DNA from: Fragilariopsis cylindrus CCMP1102
Lineage: Eukaryota; Bacillariophyta; Bacillariophyceae; Bacillariales; Bacillariaceae
Direction: 5' to 3'
NCBI GenBank assembly: GCA_900095095.1
Contig: FMBT01000506.1
Span: 1 to 64,000 of the forward strand
DNA length: 64,000 bases
The notes under the pieces were generated by a model, which saw only the letters and a program-made list of their open reading frames with translations, was not told the origin of the DNA and did no database searches. The position numbers and the translations under genes were made by a program. How positions within the stretch are numbered: position 1 is the first letter of the stretch; each line of letters opens with the position of its first letter. Positions 34,395 to 46,006 of the stretch are shown here, piece after piece.

Positions 34395-37300
34395 CACCCT
34401 TGCAAGCTAGTTGGACTTTTTCCTTCGATATATGTATAGATAGGTCTTAGTTTCCTGTGTGTGGCTGGTGAGTGGTATTTGGTGTAGTAGTCGGCAAGGT
34501 TAACTTTGCCCGGTGCCCAGAATACGTTGTATTCTCCTTGTTCCACCCTGTCCTGTACCCAGTAGAATCGTTTGTCCATTGCTTTACTTTGTTTTTGTTT
34601 GATTGTTTTATTCATTATTCCATCTGCTGTACTGTTATCTGTTCGTAGTGGTGTTGGTGGTTGTGGATGGCCTAGTTCTTCTAGCGTTGTTCGCATTGGT
34701 GCTAGTTCCTGTGCATTCATGTATAGTGCTCCCACTTCTGCTTCTGCTGCTGATGCCATTACTGCTTTGATTATTTTGGCTAGTATATATATTGGTCCGT
34801 TGAATTGGGTTCCCTTTTTGTTGCCTAGGTAGTGATATCCGCCTGCGCGGCTTCTTGATTTTGGTGCTACACAGTAGGCTGCATCACTGTCACATGATAA
34901 TATCATGTCGCTGGCTCTGTAAATTATGGTTGCGTCTGGGTTGCTGGCACAGTAGTTTAGGAATTGTATTAGTGCTGCTTGCGTGTCTTCTGTTGCTGTT
35001 GTTGCCTTGATGCTTAGTTCGTTGAGTGCATGTAGTTGTGTGCTGTCTACCGATCTTCCATCATATAGAAACTTGCCACATACTTTTTGGATGTGGTTCT
35101 TTTGTAATAGAGTTAGTTCCGGTGTTGTATCTTCTGTTGTATACTGTACTTTCTTTCCATATTCCGGTGCTACATATTTTGTTGGTCCATAGTGATGTTT
35201 TGATGGTGTTGGGTGTTGGAATTGCTGTAGTGCTCGCTTTACATACCCCTTCATTGACAGTTTTACTTCTCTTTTCTCGTAGTTCCATTCAAGGTCAATT
35301 CCGATATATTTGGATCCGGTCCAATCAATCTTGAGTGGATATTTTTCTTTGATTGCTGCAAATAGGTGGTCAATGTCGTCCTTGTTGGTGTATTTCACTC
35401 CAAAGTCGTCTACTACCAGTGTGAAGCTGATTGGTCTTGTTTTATGTTTCCATAATCCTGGTGTACGTTTGGTTGGGTAATATCCGTACTGTGCTAGGTG
35501 TTCTTGGAGGTCTTCATTAGCAATACGACCGCTCTGTGCTAGTCCATACATTGCTCCGGTGATCTCTAAATAGGCATAGTCATCTGCTTCCACATATTGC
35601 ATTACATTGTATTCTTCTATGATTTCTGTTGGGATTAAGCTTATGTGAATTCTCATGTATTCAGATGATTTGAGTTTTGAGTTGGTGTAGAAGTTTCCTA
35701 TATCGGCTGCCGCGTACTGTGCATTCTTGGTTGATATGGTACTGTTGAGGTGTATCTTGATTGTCTCCAGTCCTGCTGTTTCTGTGCTTGTTTTTCCATC
35801 ATATGGTAGTCTGTCACCTCCTACTGTTAGTCTGGTTCGATTGATATCATCTTTTTGAAGTCGTACATCGCAGCAGAATCTAGCGTATGTTACTTTCTTT
35901 CCTATTGGAACTGTTTTCGCTTGATGAAGTGGAATGTGTCTGATCCTTTGACTCGTTGTGTACCATCTGCTTTCTTTCCTACTCCTTTTAGAAGTTTGCC
36001 AAATTCATTTGCTGCTGATTTTTGCCATGCTTCCCGTGTTTGTTTGTCTGAGTGGTTGACTAGTTGTTTGTAGTCTATCATTTTGCCTGTTGCTTCATCA
36101 TATACTGTCATTGCAAAGTGTCCTGGTAGTTTTCCTCCTGCTGCTGATGGATTGTTCCTGTTTTGTCGTACGATGTTGGCCCTTTGTAGTCTTGTTGATA
36201 GTCTGGTCATTCGTCTTGTTAGATCTTTGTCTGTATCAATGCATCGAAACTGGTTGAGTGTTCTACTGCTAACTTGTTCGTTATCTCCACTTTCATACTC
36301 AATGAAATATAATCTTTCATTTTCATTGTAGTGGGTGACTTCTCCTCGTTGGATGGTGTTGTTGTAGCTCTTCATAATCTTGGTTCCTATCTCATCTTCG
36401 GTAATTGTTGGTAATGCCACCCTTGTAGCTACTCGGTTCGTACCTTGGTTCGGAAAGTATATTTGGTTTTCCACTGGATGACCTACTCGGTTCGGATCTT
36501 GGTTCACGAAGAATTGTTGTTGGTTTTCCACTGGATCACTCACCACCCTTGTAGCTGCCCATGCCGGCACCCTTGTAGATTCATTCTGTTGTCTAGGGGT
36601 GAATATTTCACGTAACTTGTCATGGCGTCGTTGGTTGTTGTACCTTGATCAAGAAATGGCGTTGGTGGATGTGGTTTTTGGAGTATTGCTACTAAATCTT
36701 CTGTTACGCTTGCTAGTCTATCTTCTGATGATGTCTTTGGCATTTGTACATGTTCAGGGAAGAATTCAATTGTGTCTGTTGTTCTTTCTCCTCTTGTTGC
36801 TGGTATGTATACTCTATAATTCCGATAATGATGTTTGGCTGGTCCAATGAAGTATCCTTTTACTCCATGGTCTGCCCATGTTTTTCTATCCTGTGGTCTC
36901 TCATGTGCCACAATGAGGCATCCGGGTGGTGCTAGTGGTGTTTTGGTTGAAGTCAAAGTTACCCCATAACTCATTGTAGGCTGACTTCGCTGGATTGATT
37001 CGTGATGGCCGTAGCATGTTGAGTGTTAATATTGCCACTTGTAGTAATCTATCCCATTGGCTTTTTGGGAACGTTGGATCACACCCATACAGTGTTGATA
37101 CGAAATGATTTTTGACTGTTTGTATTGCTCTCTCTGCAGGTATGGTCCGATGGTTGCCTCTTGGTGCTATTTGGTATTTTAATCCTCTTGATTCTATCTC
37201 TTCGATGAGTTCCTTTGAAAATTCATTGTCTATTCGGTGTAGTACTGGATTGATGCCTGCTTTCTTCAGTGTATCATGCATCTCAATGAATCCTGCTATT

Positions 37301-39760
37301 AGGTGTTCTTTTGCTCGTGATTTGATTGCCACTGCTAGGATTGCTCCTGAATCACTATCCTCCATCACCATGATATATCGGTTTCCTCTTGATGATGTGT
37401 GTGGAAACGCACCTGTTTGATCACTTGAGGTCATTCCTTTCAGGTCTGCAAAGTTTACTGCTGTTATCTGTACAATGTGCTCCCGATTCTTGATTTCTCT
37501 TGGTGGTAGATAGTCTGGATCATCTTCTTCATCTTCCATGATGTCTTCCGTTGTTACTTTGTCTGTTGGACGCAGGTTCTTTCTGACTTTGTGTAGATGC
37601 CCCATAGTTGTCTGGATTGATTTTGGTAGGTGTTTTCTGATGCCATTGGATGTTAGTCCTGGAATGATGTTAACCAATTGTTGTCAATTGCTTTGATTAG
37701 TGTTGTGACAACTGGAGCTCCTAATGTTGCATGGTGCCAGGCTTGTAGCTGTGATGCTGATTTTTGTTGGTAGGCACTGTTGGCTGTGTGCTTTAGTTGG
37801 ATTACAAATGGTCTCTTGATCGGCTTCACCTTGTTGTTGTTATTGCTTTCTAGTGGCATCAACCATAAGTTTGTTTTCAGCGTCTCTTGGTCCTTCAATT
37901 ATTATTTTGTTTTCCTTGATTACCTGTACATTTTTCTTTTTGAATACTACTGTGCAGTCGGCATCACATAGTACTGGTACTGATATTAATGATCGGTCCA
38001 TTTCATTGAATCCGTGTGCTCTCTGTGCTTCCATTGGCAGTTCTGGTGCTAGTTGTAGTTGCCTGGTTGTTACAGAGTTCATCGTGTTTGTGTTGGCCAC
38101 TCCTACGTTGATTTCTTCATGATGTAGTGGTTCTCCTAGATACTTGTGTTTGTTCGATAGGAACATGCTGGTTGCTGCTGAATCCGGATGACCCTGTGGT
38201 GTTGTGACTAATAGTGCTTTGAGGTTGTTTGTGAGGGTTGACAAACGCGTTGAACTACTATTGCTTGTTACTGCTGCTGCATATGATATATGCCTGGTGT
38301 TGATACGCGAAGATGATGTGTATATATTTAAATCAGTATTATTTATTTTATTTTGACTTATCTTACTATTCACCTCCCCACCTTGTCAAGTGACAAAGTG
38401 GCAGTTGGTAGTGACACCTCCCATCTTGTTAGCGAGTGTTGCTGCTTCATTGTGGCAGGCCTTTCGGTTGGTGCATGTACCTGGGGTGTGTGTTGGTTTG
38501 ATATCATATCCACACGATGGACAGTAGTTAGTTGAATCTGGTATCTGCGTTTTGATCGTTCACCATTTCCTAGATCATTCCGGATGTACTCTGTTCCAAA
38601 CTTGTTCTTTTTCTTCTTTGCTGTACCTGCATTGCCTTCACCTTGGTTGTTGTTTTGAGTGAATTGTGCAAACATCTGCATCATTTCTTCTTTGGTGACC
38701 GTGCTTGTTGCACTACTACCACCGGCGCTGCTTCCGTTGCTGCTGCCTGTGCTGATTGAAGCTGGGATCCGTCCGGGGACCTGGTTGGTTGCACTGTTCG
38801 CTAATTGTTGTTGTTCAATCCTTGCTTCTAGTTCTTGGATCTTCTGTGTTTGTAGGACCAGTACCTCCGATGCTTGTCTTTGGGCATTTTTCATCTTCTT
38901 TGGTTTGTGCTAGAACTGCATTTGCTAGTTCTGTTCTTTTCATGATGGCTGGATCGGTCTTATTCATCTGAATTTCTTTGCTGAAGTGCTTTCTCATCTC
39001 CTCCCATGTGGTTAATGTTCCGCGGTTCCATTCTCTACATGCATCCTTCAGGTCAATATTCTTTTCAAAGGTTGCGTACGCATTTCGCATTACTTCTGCA
39101 TCAGTTACAGTTTCGCGGAGACCAGTTAATAGTTCTCTTGCTTCATTGATTGCTTTGTAATAGTGTTGGACTATTCGATCTGGATCGTAATCTACCTTGA
39201 GTAGTTCTCTTGCATGTAGGATTTCCCGATCCTTGTCTACTGTTAGGATGAAATTAGTCCACATGTGTTGATATACTTCATGTGGTGATACTCCCAGTAA
39301 TAATCCATCGGTTTCTAGTTCAATAAATAAATCTTCATCGAAGCATGCTTGGATTGCTTTGTTGGTGTTGCGCTTGTGTTCCTCGTATTCTTCATAGAGT
39401 TTGAGGGCTTGCTTGTGCGCTGCATTGAGTATGTTGGTGTCTCCGATGTATGGTCCTGGGTCGGCTGGCACTGGTACTTGTGCTGTTATTCCCTTTTTTA
39501 GTATCCATTGTGCTTGAGTGCACATTATCCATGACCATCCATGATCTCTTGCTTCTGCGATGTTGCATTTGTAACTAGTTTGTACTTTTGCCATCTGTTT
39601 CTGGAATGTAATTAACTGTCCCGTTGTTGGTATTCCGGCTACTCGATCAATGCCTGAGTAGTCGTATTCAATTTCGATTTTGGTCATGGTCAATACCTGT
39701 GACTGTTTCGTAGGTTAGGTTGGGTCTAGCTTCGTGTCCTGCGACAATATTGTTTAGAAC

Positions 39761-39995
39761 TGTTGAGATTCTAGTTTAGATAAGAGTTTAATATTAGTTG
39801 TTAAGGTTGTTCTAAACGATTTATGGGCTCTATCTTAGGCTGTCCTTGAGACGCTGTGTTGCTTGTGTTAGTGGTGATAGGCATTTGTTGTTTGAATTGG
39901 ATTTGGGGTTTGACTGGCTTGTTTGACTGTTTGAATCGGTGCGCGATAGTAACGGTATTTGCGGTTTGTCCGTCGTGCGTGTTAAGATTTCAACA
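39761..39995 (-). repeat. 5' LTR of the Copia element
   Basis: Second 235-bp copy with the same termini, followed on its right by ATGAC. It carries the promoter side of the minus-strand element. Confidence 0.97.
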
Positions 39996-40798
39996 ATGAC
40001 CCTACCCAAAAGTGCCATCACTTTGGCTCAAGGCATGTATCTTTTTGTCCCATTCATTTGATCTGTTTGATCATCCATCATCATATCCTTTCTGTCAATC
40101 CTTTTTTCTTTTCATGCCATCCATATTGGGAACTGCTACCAAATGCATGCATACCATCATTTTTCCATCAGGATCATTATTTGTAGCATATCTGTCATCT
40201 GGGGTCATGTTCTTTGTTCCACCATTCTTTTCAGTATTGTATCATTATGTTTTTACTATCTTATCTGGATCTTAAGGAGCGAAGCTGCAGCTATTAAATA
40301 ATAAGTTATATATACTTGTGTACCTAGCTATTAGGTCCTATTTATTTATTGAGTACAGTATATTATATATTGTTTGTGGTTGACGCACGTCATGCTTTCA
40401 AAACACACGCGACAAGAGGAATTCTTACACACAATAATCATCCAGATCATAAGTAGCTAGATGGATCTCGCCATCACATCATTAATTCTTTTCCTTTTTG
40501 GCGCAATTCAATAGATAAGATCGTAACGGTAGGCAGACCCTATTGATCACAACGCTACAAATAAATCTTGTTGACAATACTACCTCTGTTCTATATTACT
40601 GTAGTACAGCAACTTCAGGAGAGAAACAAAAGAGCAAGATCTGGTATTTCAGTAGGAACTGACGGAAATGTCTATAAGGTAGGAATAATATTCCTGTTTT
40701 TGTATCTAGCTCTATCTGTCGATAGAGACAAAAACGTCAGTTATCTCCAATAGAGCTTTTGAAGGAAACGAACAGGGTACGGTACGTGATTTTCCAGA

Positions 40799-43700
40799 AT
40801 GGAAAAGAATATGAAAAATAAATGGCAAGTTCGTCGAGAGACTTTGAAAGCAACAACGAACATAATAGATCCCATGATCACAAGAAAAAGAAGCAGACGA
40901 GGTAGTAATGGAGCGATCATAGTAGGACTATTATTTATGTGTTGCTGTATGATTATCCCTACAGCATTGGCATTTATTTCTCCATCTCAAAATTGTGATG
41001 TTCTATCGATCGAATCTTCCAACACACGAAGGATACACAATAATAATTTGAAGAAGAACCCTGCCGTTGCGAGATCGTTTCCATCATCATCATCATCATC
41101 ATCATTGTCCACAATAATACCATCGACCACGGTAAGAACGAAATCATCATCAACTACTAGTACGGCGTTATTTGGTATTAAAGGATTCCGTTCCTGGTTT
41201 CAAGAACAATTCCCGAATGCCGTTCGACACGTGGATGTGGATACATATCAAGACAAGTTCGATCATGTATTGGTGGATATGAATCAGATCTTACATGTCA
41301 TATTACGTCGGAGTCGCAATCAAGAACAAGTGACTAAGACACTTATGTTTGAATTGGATCTGTTAGTATCACGTTGTAATCCCACACAATCATTAGTCCT
41401 TGCCATTGATGGATCACCCGCCGCTGCAAAATTAGCCACACAACGAAAACGACGGTTTGCTATCTTAAAAAATACACAATTTAAATTAAAACATTCGGAT
41501 AAACTCCGAATGACGAAACGACAACGTGCTCGACGGAAAAGGAATTACAAAGCAGAATTACAATCCTTACAACTAACACCCGGCACGGCTTGTATGCAAA
41601 ATATGGAAGCGGTCTTATTGTATTGGGCATGGCAACGGTTACAAACACAAGGGAAACCCCATTCGAAGCTCTTACCGAAAGTTCGGATCTATATCAGTTC
41701 CTCATCGGTACCGGGAGAAGGTGAAATCAAACTATTAGAATGGATTAATAATTATCGTGGACATTTATCGACCAAGCCCGGTCAATCATTGCCTTGATCG
41801 GTGGTGATGCTGATTTACTGTTAGAGGCGATGGTGATTCCTCCATCCTGGACACACAATGTGTTCGTCTTACGACCAGAAGAAGCCGATAACAATAATAA
41901 AAGCAAAGCAAAGATGAAGGCGAAAAAACCAAAACCAGCAGAAAAATCCACCAAAAGCAGCAAGAATGGCAGCAGCAGTAGCAGTAGCAACAACAACAAT
42001 AAATGGAGTGGCAGAAAAGATAATATCATGCACTGTACTAGTTTATGGGAGATGACATTAAGTCTCGACGATTATTGTCGAAAGAATATATCAACAAAGT
42101 ATTACGATCCCGAACACAATCCAAACGATCAAAACTTACTCCTACAAATACGAACTGATATGGTTCTGTTGTTTATGCTAAATGGGAATGATTATTTACC
42201 CCGTGTCGTTGCTGTTGGATTTCGTGGTGTATTACGAACGTATTTAACTTTATTAGAACAATGGATTGACACGAAACAAACAACTCAAAATATTGGGTTA
42301 GTCGATCCGAATACATTACAATTCAATTCTGATTTTTGTTCGGATTTCTTTCATATTTTAGGTCGTGATGCACCCACCGAACAAGAACGATTACGAAGTG
42401 CCATGCAAACGAAACGAAAGACATATCATTCGATTGTGAACGATATGAGTGCAATAGGGTTTCTTCCAGCACCGGTTAAATTCGAGATAGTGGACAATGA
42501 TGGTACTAATGAACAAGTAGTGAAAGTGGAGGATGATACACATGCGCAGATTGAAGAAGATGATGACGAAGAAGAAGAAGAAGACGACGATTACGACGAC
42601 GACGACGCTGATGATGATACAGTCGACGATGGAGAAGAATTTGACAACGACGATTACGACGATGACGAAGACGATGATCTTGATAGTGATGATTCGTTGT
42701 CCGAAGAAAATAATGATATCGCATCGAATGATGAGGAGTCAGAGGACGAACTGGACATGATGCAGCTATCTCTCGGAAAAATAAATTCGAACGACTATCA
42801 CGAATACCAAATCTCAGTCAACGCCGGTTCCTCTAATAGTAAAACAACTGCAAAAAATTCACTAGCGAAGATTGTGTTAAATGAGTTTAAGTTACTCGAA
42901 TTTGTGGAGAGTGAAGGAGATATGACGAAACTCGACTACGAATGGGAGATAACCGTTCCCGCTGCTGCTAATTTAGATCGATATTTGGGAGGCCTGTTAT
43001 GGACCTTACAGACATACCAAGATGGTGTTTGTCCTAGCTACAGTTATAATTATGGAAAGTGCATGGCACCCACAGGCCGTACGATTGCCGCGTACTTTGA
43101 TCAAGCGATCCATGATAAGAGAGATGTGGGAGCAGAGGAACTTTTACAAAATTTTGAACCTGGTGGGTCCATTAGTGCTGGTGTAGCTTGCTTAGCTGCA
43201 TTGCCAGTTTCTGTGAAAGATCTCGTACCAAAGCCGTACTCACTTATTGCAGATGCAACTGTGGAAGATTTCTACTCCCAATGCATGGACCCCGTCGATA
43301 ACTTCTTCTATTTTAAAAAATTCGAGGAACTCGTCGATGCTGAAGTCAAAAGGATGACGAAAGACGGATTGAATAGCGAAAACACAAAAGATGATGATAT
43401 AGACGCATCTCCTGGTCGTCATATAATACTCGGTGATCACTACTGGACAGTGCTGAAACGAGGGAAAGAGGTTATGGAACACCCATTTCGACCGCCTTCA
43501 CCACCGACCGAGAATTTTTCAAAACTAAGACCTAATTCTCGTATTACGGCAAGTCGCATCATTAGTATGGATCGCCCACCTCCAAGAGCTTCCAATACTA
43601 AAAATGCAACAAAAGCTGATGAGCGACCATCGAAAACACGTTACCCTCGTAAATTCTGGGTCAAAAATATGATCGATATCGATCATTTGAACTTCGGATC

Positions 43701-44682
43701 TTTGATCACTGGATCAGAATCTTCTTCGGTGTCTCAAATTCCATACAAGATTGCGTTTGGATCATCCCCCGATATGTACGGGGGTTCACGACAAGCAAAC
43801 GACAAGACAAGTTTCAAACTACTCAATTCGAGTCCAGTGGATGTGTTATATAAACAAAGTACCGTCGACAGTAATGACCAATTGGCAGAGATAGCTATCT
43901 CTACCCCGCTTCATACCCCCATTCTGAATCCTGAAAGTCAGAGTGCACTTGTTATCCTGAAACAACTCTGTGACATTCGGCTTGTGGGTTGCTATACGTT
44001 CGATGATTCTCCGAATCACGAGATTACGCTGACTATTGCAAAGCCTGACGAAATTAACGTTATCCTGCCTGTGGAAAAACTAACATTCACTCTGATAAAG
44101 GAAAATAGTCAAACGGAACAATCGGTGAAACAATGCCTGGCATCGTTGGCTCTTGATTCAATGATGAATTCTGGTGGTATGATGAAAGACGAAAAACAAC
44201 CCCGAGTACGATGGTACGATTTGACGTTTCAGGGCACGAAAGACTTTTTGGAGCTTCACCATTCTGGAACCGCAGTTGCAAAAAAATCATCAAACGTAGA
44301 TACGAATCTTGAGAATCAAAGTGCATTAGTAATTCTGAAACAGCTGTGTGATATTGGTTTAGTACAATGTTATGAATTCAACGAGGTCCCAGGATCATCC
44401 GATCATCCGGAAAAGACCTCTCTGTTTCTATACAAGCAGGGCTCGTCGTCACCGGAAAGTTCCTCGGAAGAGGAGGTGGTGCCGTTTCTTTCATTTGAAC
44501 GAAATAGGATCACCGAATCAAAGAAATGGGTACGACAACATTTGGTGTCGTTGGCTCTAGATGAAATGATCTTGAATGGTACAGCTAATGACAATAAAGG
44601 GGGTGATGATAATCTAACCAAAATTCACTGGTATGATCTTACTTTTCAAGGTATCAAAGAACGTATCTGCCTTCACCAATGA
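40799..44682 (+). CDS. XRN-family 5'-3' exoribonuclease with plastid-type presequence and duplicated C-terminal domain
   Basis: The ATG at 40799 gives a basic N-terminus, a hydrophobic helix (GAIIVGLLFMCCCMII) and TALAF|ISPS, the signal-peptide plus Phe motif of diatom plastid presequences. A Ser/Thr-rich transit region follows, then ALFGIKGFRSWFQEQFPNAV. XRN_N signatures follow: DMNQILHVILRRS, LAIDGSPAAAKLATQRKRRF, TPGTACM, SSSVPGEGEIKLLEWI and IGGDADLLLEAM. Another conserved XRN stretch is MLFMLNGNDYLPRV-like. A one-base frame change lies at about 41760-41795, between LLEWINNYRG and the IGGDADLL motif. A long Asp/Glu region (42540-42750) leads to two tandem copies of a roughly 120-residue domain. 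Both open QSALVILKQLCDI and end WYDLTFQG, and they loosely resemble double-stranded-RNA-binding folds. XRN enzymes degrade 5'-monophosphate RNA processively. Plastid location is an inference. Confidence 0.82.
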
Positions 44683-45041
44683 TCCTTCTTTGCTAGACCA
44701 AAGAATTATCGGCAGAGAGAGAGAGAGAGAGAGATTCTCTGTATCTTTATCTTAATGACCTACACGCATCAGATCATATTAAGCACCTTGCAAAAATAAA
44801 TTTGCAGGGGATGATATAAGATCATAGAATCACAATTTTGACTACTGCATTATGTTTGTTTTTGGTCTATGCATTTATCTCTATACATATATGTTATTTA
44901 CGATACGATGGCAGCATAAACAGATATCAATTATCCATTTGAGTGGACTAGCTAGATCTAGTACTCCATCTTAAGTATCGTCGTAGACACGTATGTATGT
45001 TGTCGGAAAAAGATGATTATTTATCTCTAATTATTTTTATT

Positions 45042-45965
45042 TCATTTCTTCTTTTTTCTGGACGACATAATATTACCCAGCCATGTAATAAAGGAATATC
45101 GGAATGATTTTTTAAATGGCATCGCTTCTCGGAAGGGTAATCCTTTTCCAACACCATAAAAGAATCCGAATGCGCCACCTAATCCACCAGTATTGCCATA
45201 TTGTCGATCCACTGTATAAAATCCATATTCCGTCAGTTTCATCTCTTCATCAAAATCAGCATGATGACATTCCGGTGGTAGAATTAAATTGCCCTTATTT
45301 TTGGCATTTTCCTTCGACATGCCCATAAAATCACTTGTCATTTGTGCGGTATTGGAGGTTAAAAAGTAAACACGATTGGGTTGCAGAGGTGAGACCGTAA
45401 ATCCAAATCGATTAGTTTCGATATCAAAAGAATCTTCTAATTTAAATCCACCTAAGGCATCTAAAAATGGTTGTTTTCCAATCGGACCCACCACCGCCGC
45501 ACAGAATTGAAAATTTTCTGCTAAGCATTCACCACTATCACCCAGTCCTAACATAATTTCTGGATCAAATAATTTTTTCGTTTGTTCAATCAACTCAGAT
45601 GATTTGTTATCAAAAAATGCCGCCTTCGCTGCTACTTCTTCGTCGTTCTTCTTCTGGTCCAAGGATTGTTGTTCCATTTGTTGAATAAATTGATCGGTGG
45701 ACACAGTTTTAGATCGTTTCTGATGATCCCTAATTATTTGACGTGTCAATTTCAGGTCTTTTTCTGCTGCTTTCGATGTTGGTATTGCGACTGCAGCTGT
45801 TGCGGCCGCATTGAGTTGTGTATCAACTGCGACATTATAGTGCTGCTGTCGTTGTTGTTGGTGGTTGGAAGATCGTGATGAAGTGCTAAATGCATCCGCC
45901 GTCGACGAAAAAAGTCCCAATAGAAGGAAAATCTTCGACGTTTCAATAGTAGTACGCATTTTCAT
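45042..45965 (-). CDS. SnoaL/NTF2-like plastid protein
   Basis: A 307-residue single exon. The N-terminus KIFLLLGLFSSTADAF|STSS is a signal peptide followed by the Phe+1 motif and a Ser-rich transit region, the bipartite presequence of secondary plastids. A charged helical stretch comes next. The C-terminal 170 residues (FDPEIMLGLGDSGECLAENF, AAVVGPIGKQPFLDAL, GFTVSPLQPNRVYFL) match the SnoaL-like small-domain proteins common in diatoms, a cone-shaped alpha+beta fold of mostly unknown activity. Start ATG at 45965 is preceded by a (GTC)n tract in the 5' flank. Confidence 0.82.
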   Translation of the reverse strand: MKMRTTIETSKIFLLLGLFSSTADAFSTSSRSSNHQQQRQQHYNVAVDTQLNAAATAAVAIPTSKAAEKDLKLTRQIIRDHQKRSKTVSTDQFIQQMEQQSLDQKKNDEEVAAKAAFFDNKSSELIEQTKKLFDPEIMLGLGDSGECLAENFQFCAAVVGPIGKQPFLDALGGFKLEDSFDIETNRFGFTVSPLQPNRVYFLTSNTAQMTSDFMGMSKENAKNKGNLILPPECHHADFDEEMKLTEYGFYTVDRQYGNTGGLGGAFGFFYGVGKGLPFREAMPFKKSFRYSFITWLGNIMSSRKKKK

Positions 45966-45972
45966 TGTTGTT

Positions 45973-46006
<34 letters not shown>

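Larger units (their letters stand above)
34160..39995 (-). mobile_element. Ty1/copia LTR retrotransposon, CoDi-like, recent but broken
   Basis: A fossil LTR element read on the minus strand. Its 235-bp LTRs (34160-34394 and 39761-39995) start TGTTGA and end TCAACA and look identical by eye. The insertion is flanked by the perfect 5-bp target duplication ATGAC (34155-34159 and 39996-40000). The internal order is gag-like region (about 38.4-39.7 kb), integrase (about 36.9-37.7 kb), reverse transcriptase and RNase H (about 34.3-35.8 kb). Integrase before RT marks it as Copia, and the RT has the VVDD active-site form. Overall character is that of diatom CoDi elements. The coding region is broken in several places, although identical LTRs imply a young insertion. 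It sits inside an older inverted-repeat DNA element. Confidence 0.96.
33407..40314. mobile_element. Non-autonomous DNA element with 33-bp terminal inverted repeats, split by a Copia insertion
   Basis: The sequence starting TATATATAACTTGTTATTTA at 33407-33439 has a near-exact reverse complement at 40282-40314 (about three mismatches in 33 bp, both ending AAGCTGCAGCTT inward). Leaving out the LTR element, the interior is about 1.0 kb and shows no transposase frame, so it would be a non-autonomous or decayed element. A related end (AACTTATTATTTAAAAGCTGC) occurs near 13283-13312, suggesting a dispersed family. The flanks are TA-rich, so the target-site duplication cannot be read surely. Confidence 0.65.

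Noticed and set aside
34572-38971. Plus-strand frames across the Copia element
   Set aside because: Antisense to the minus-strand element and without domains.
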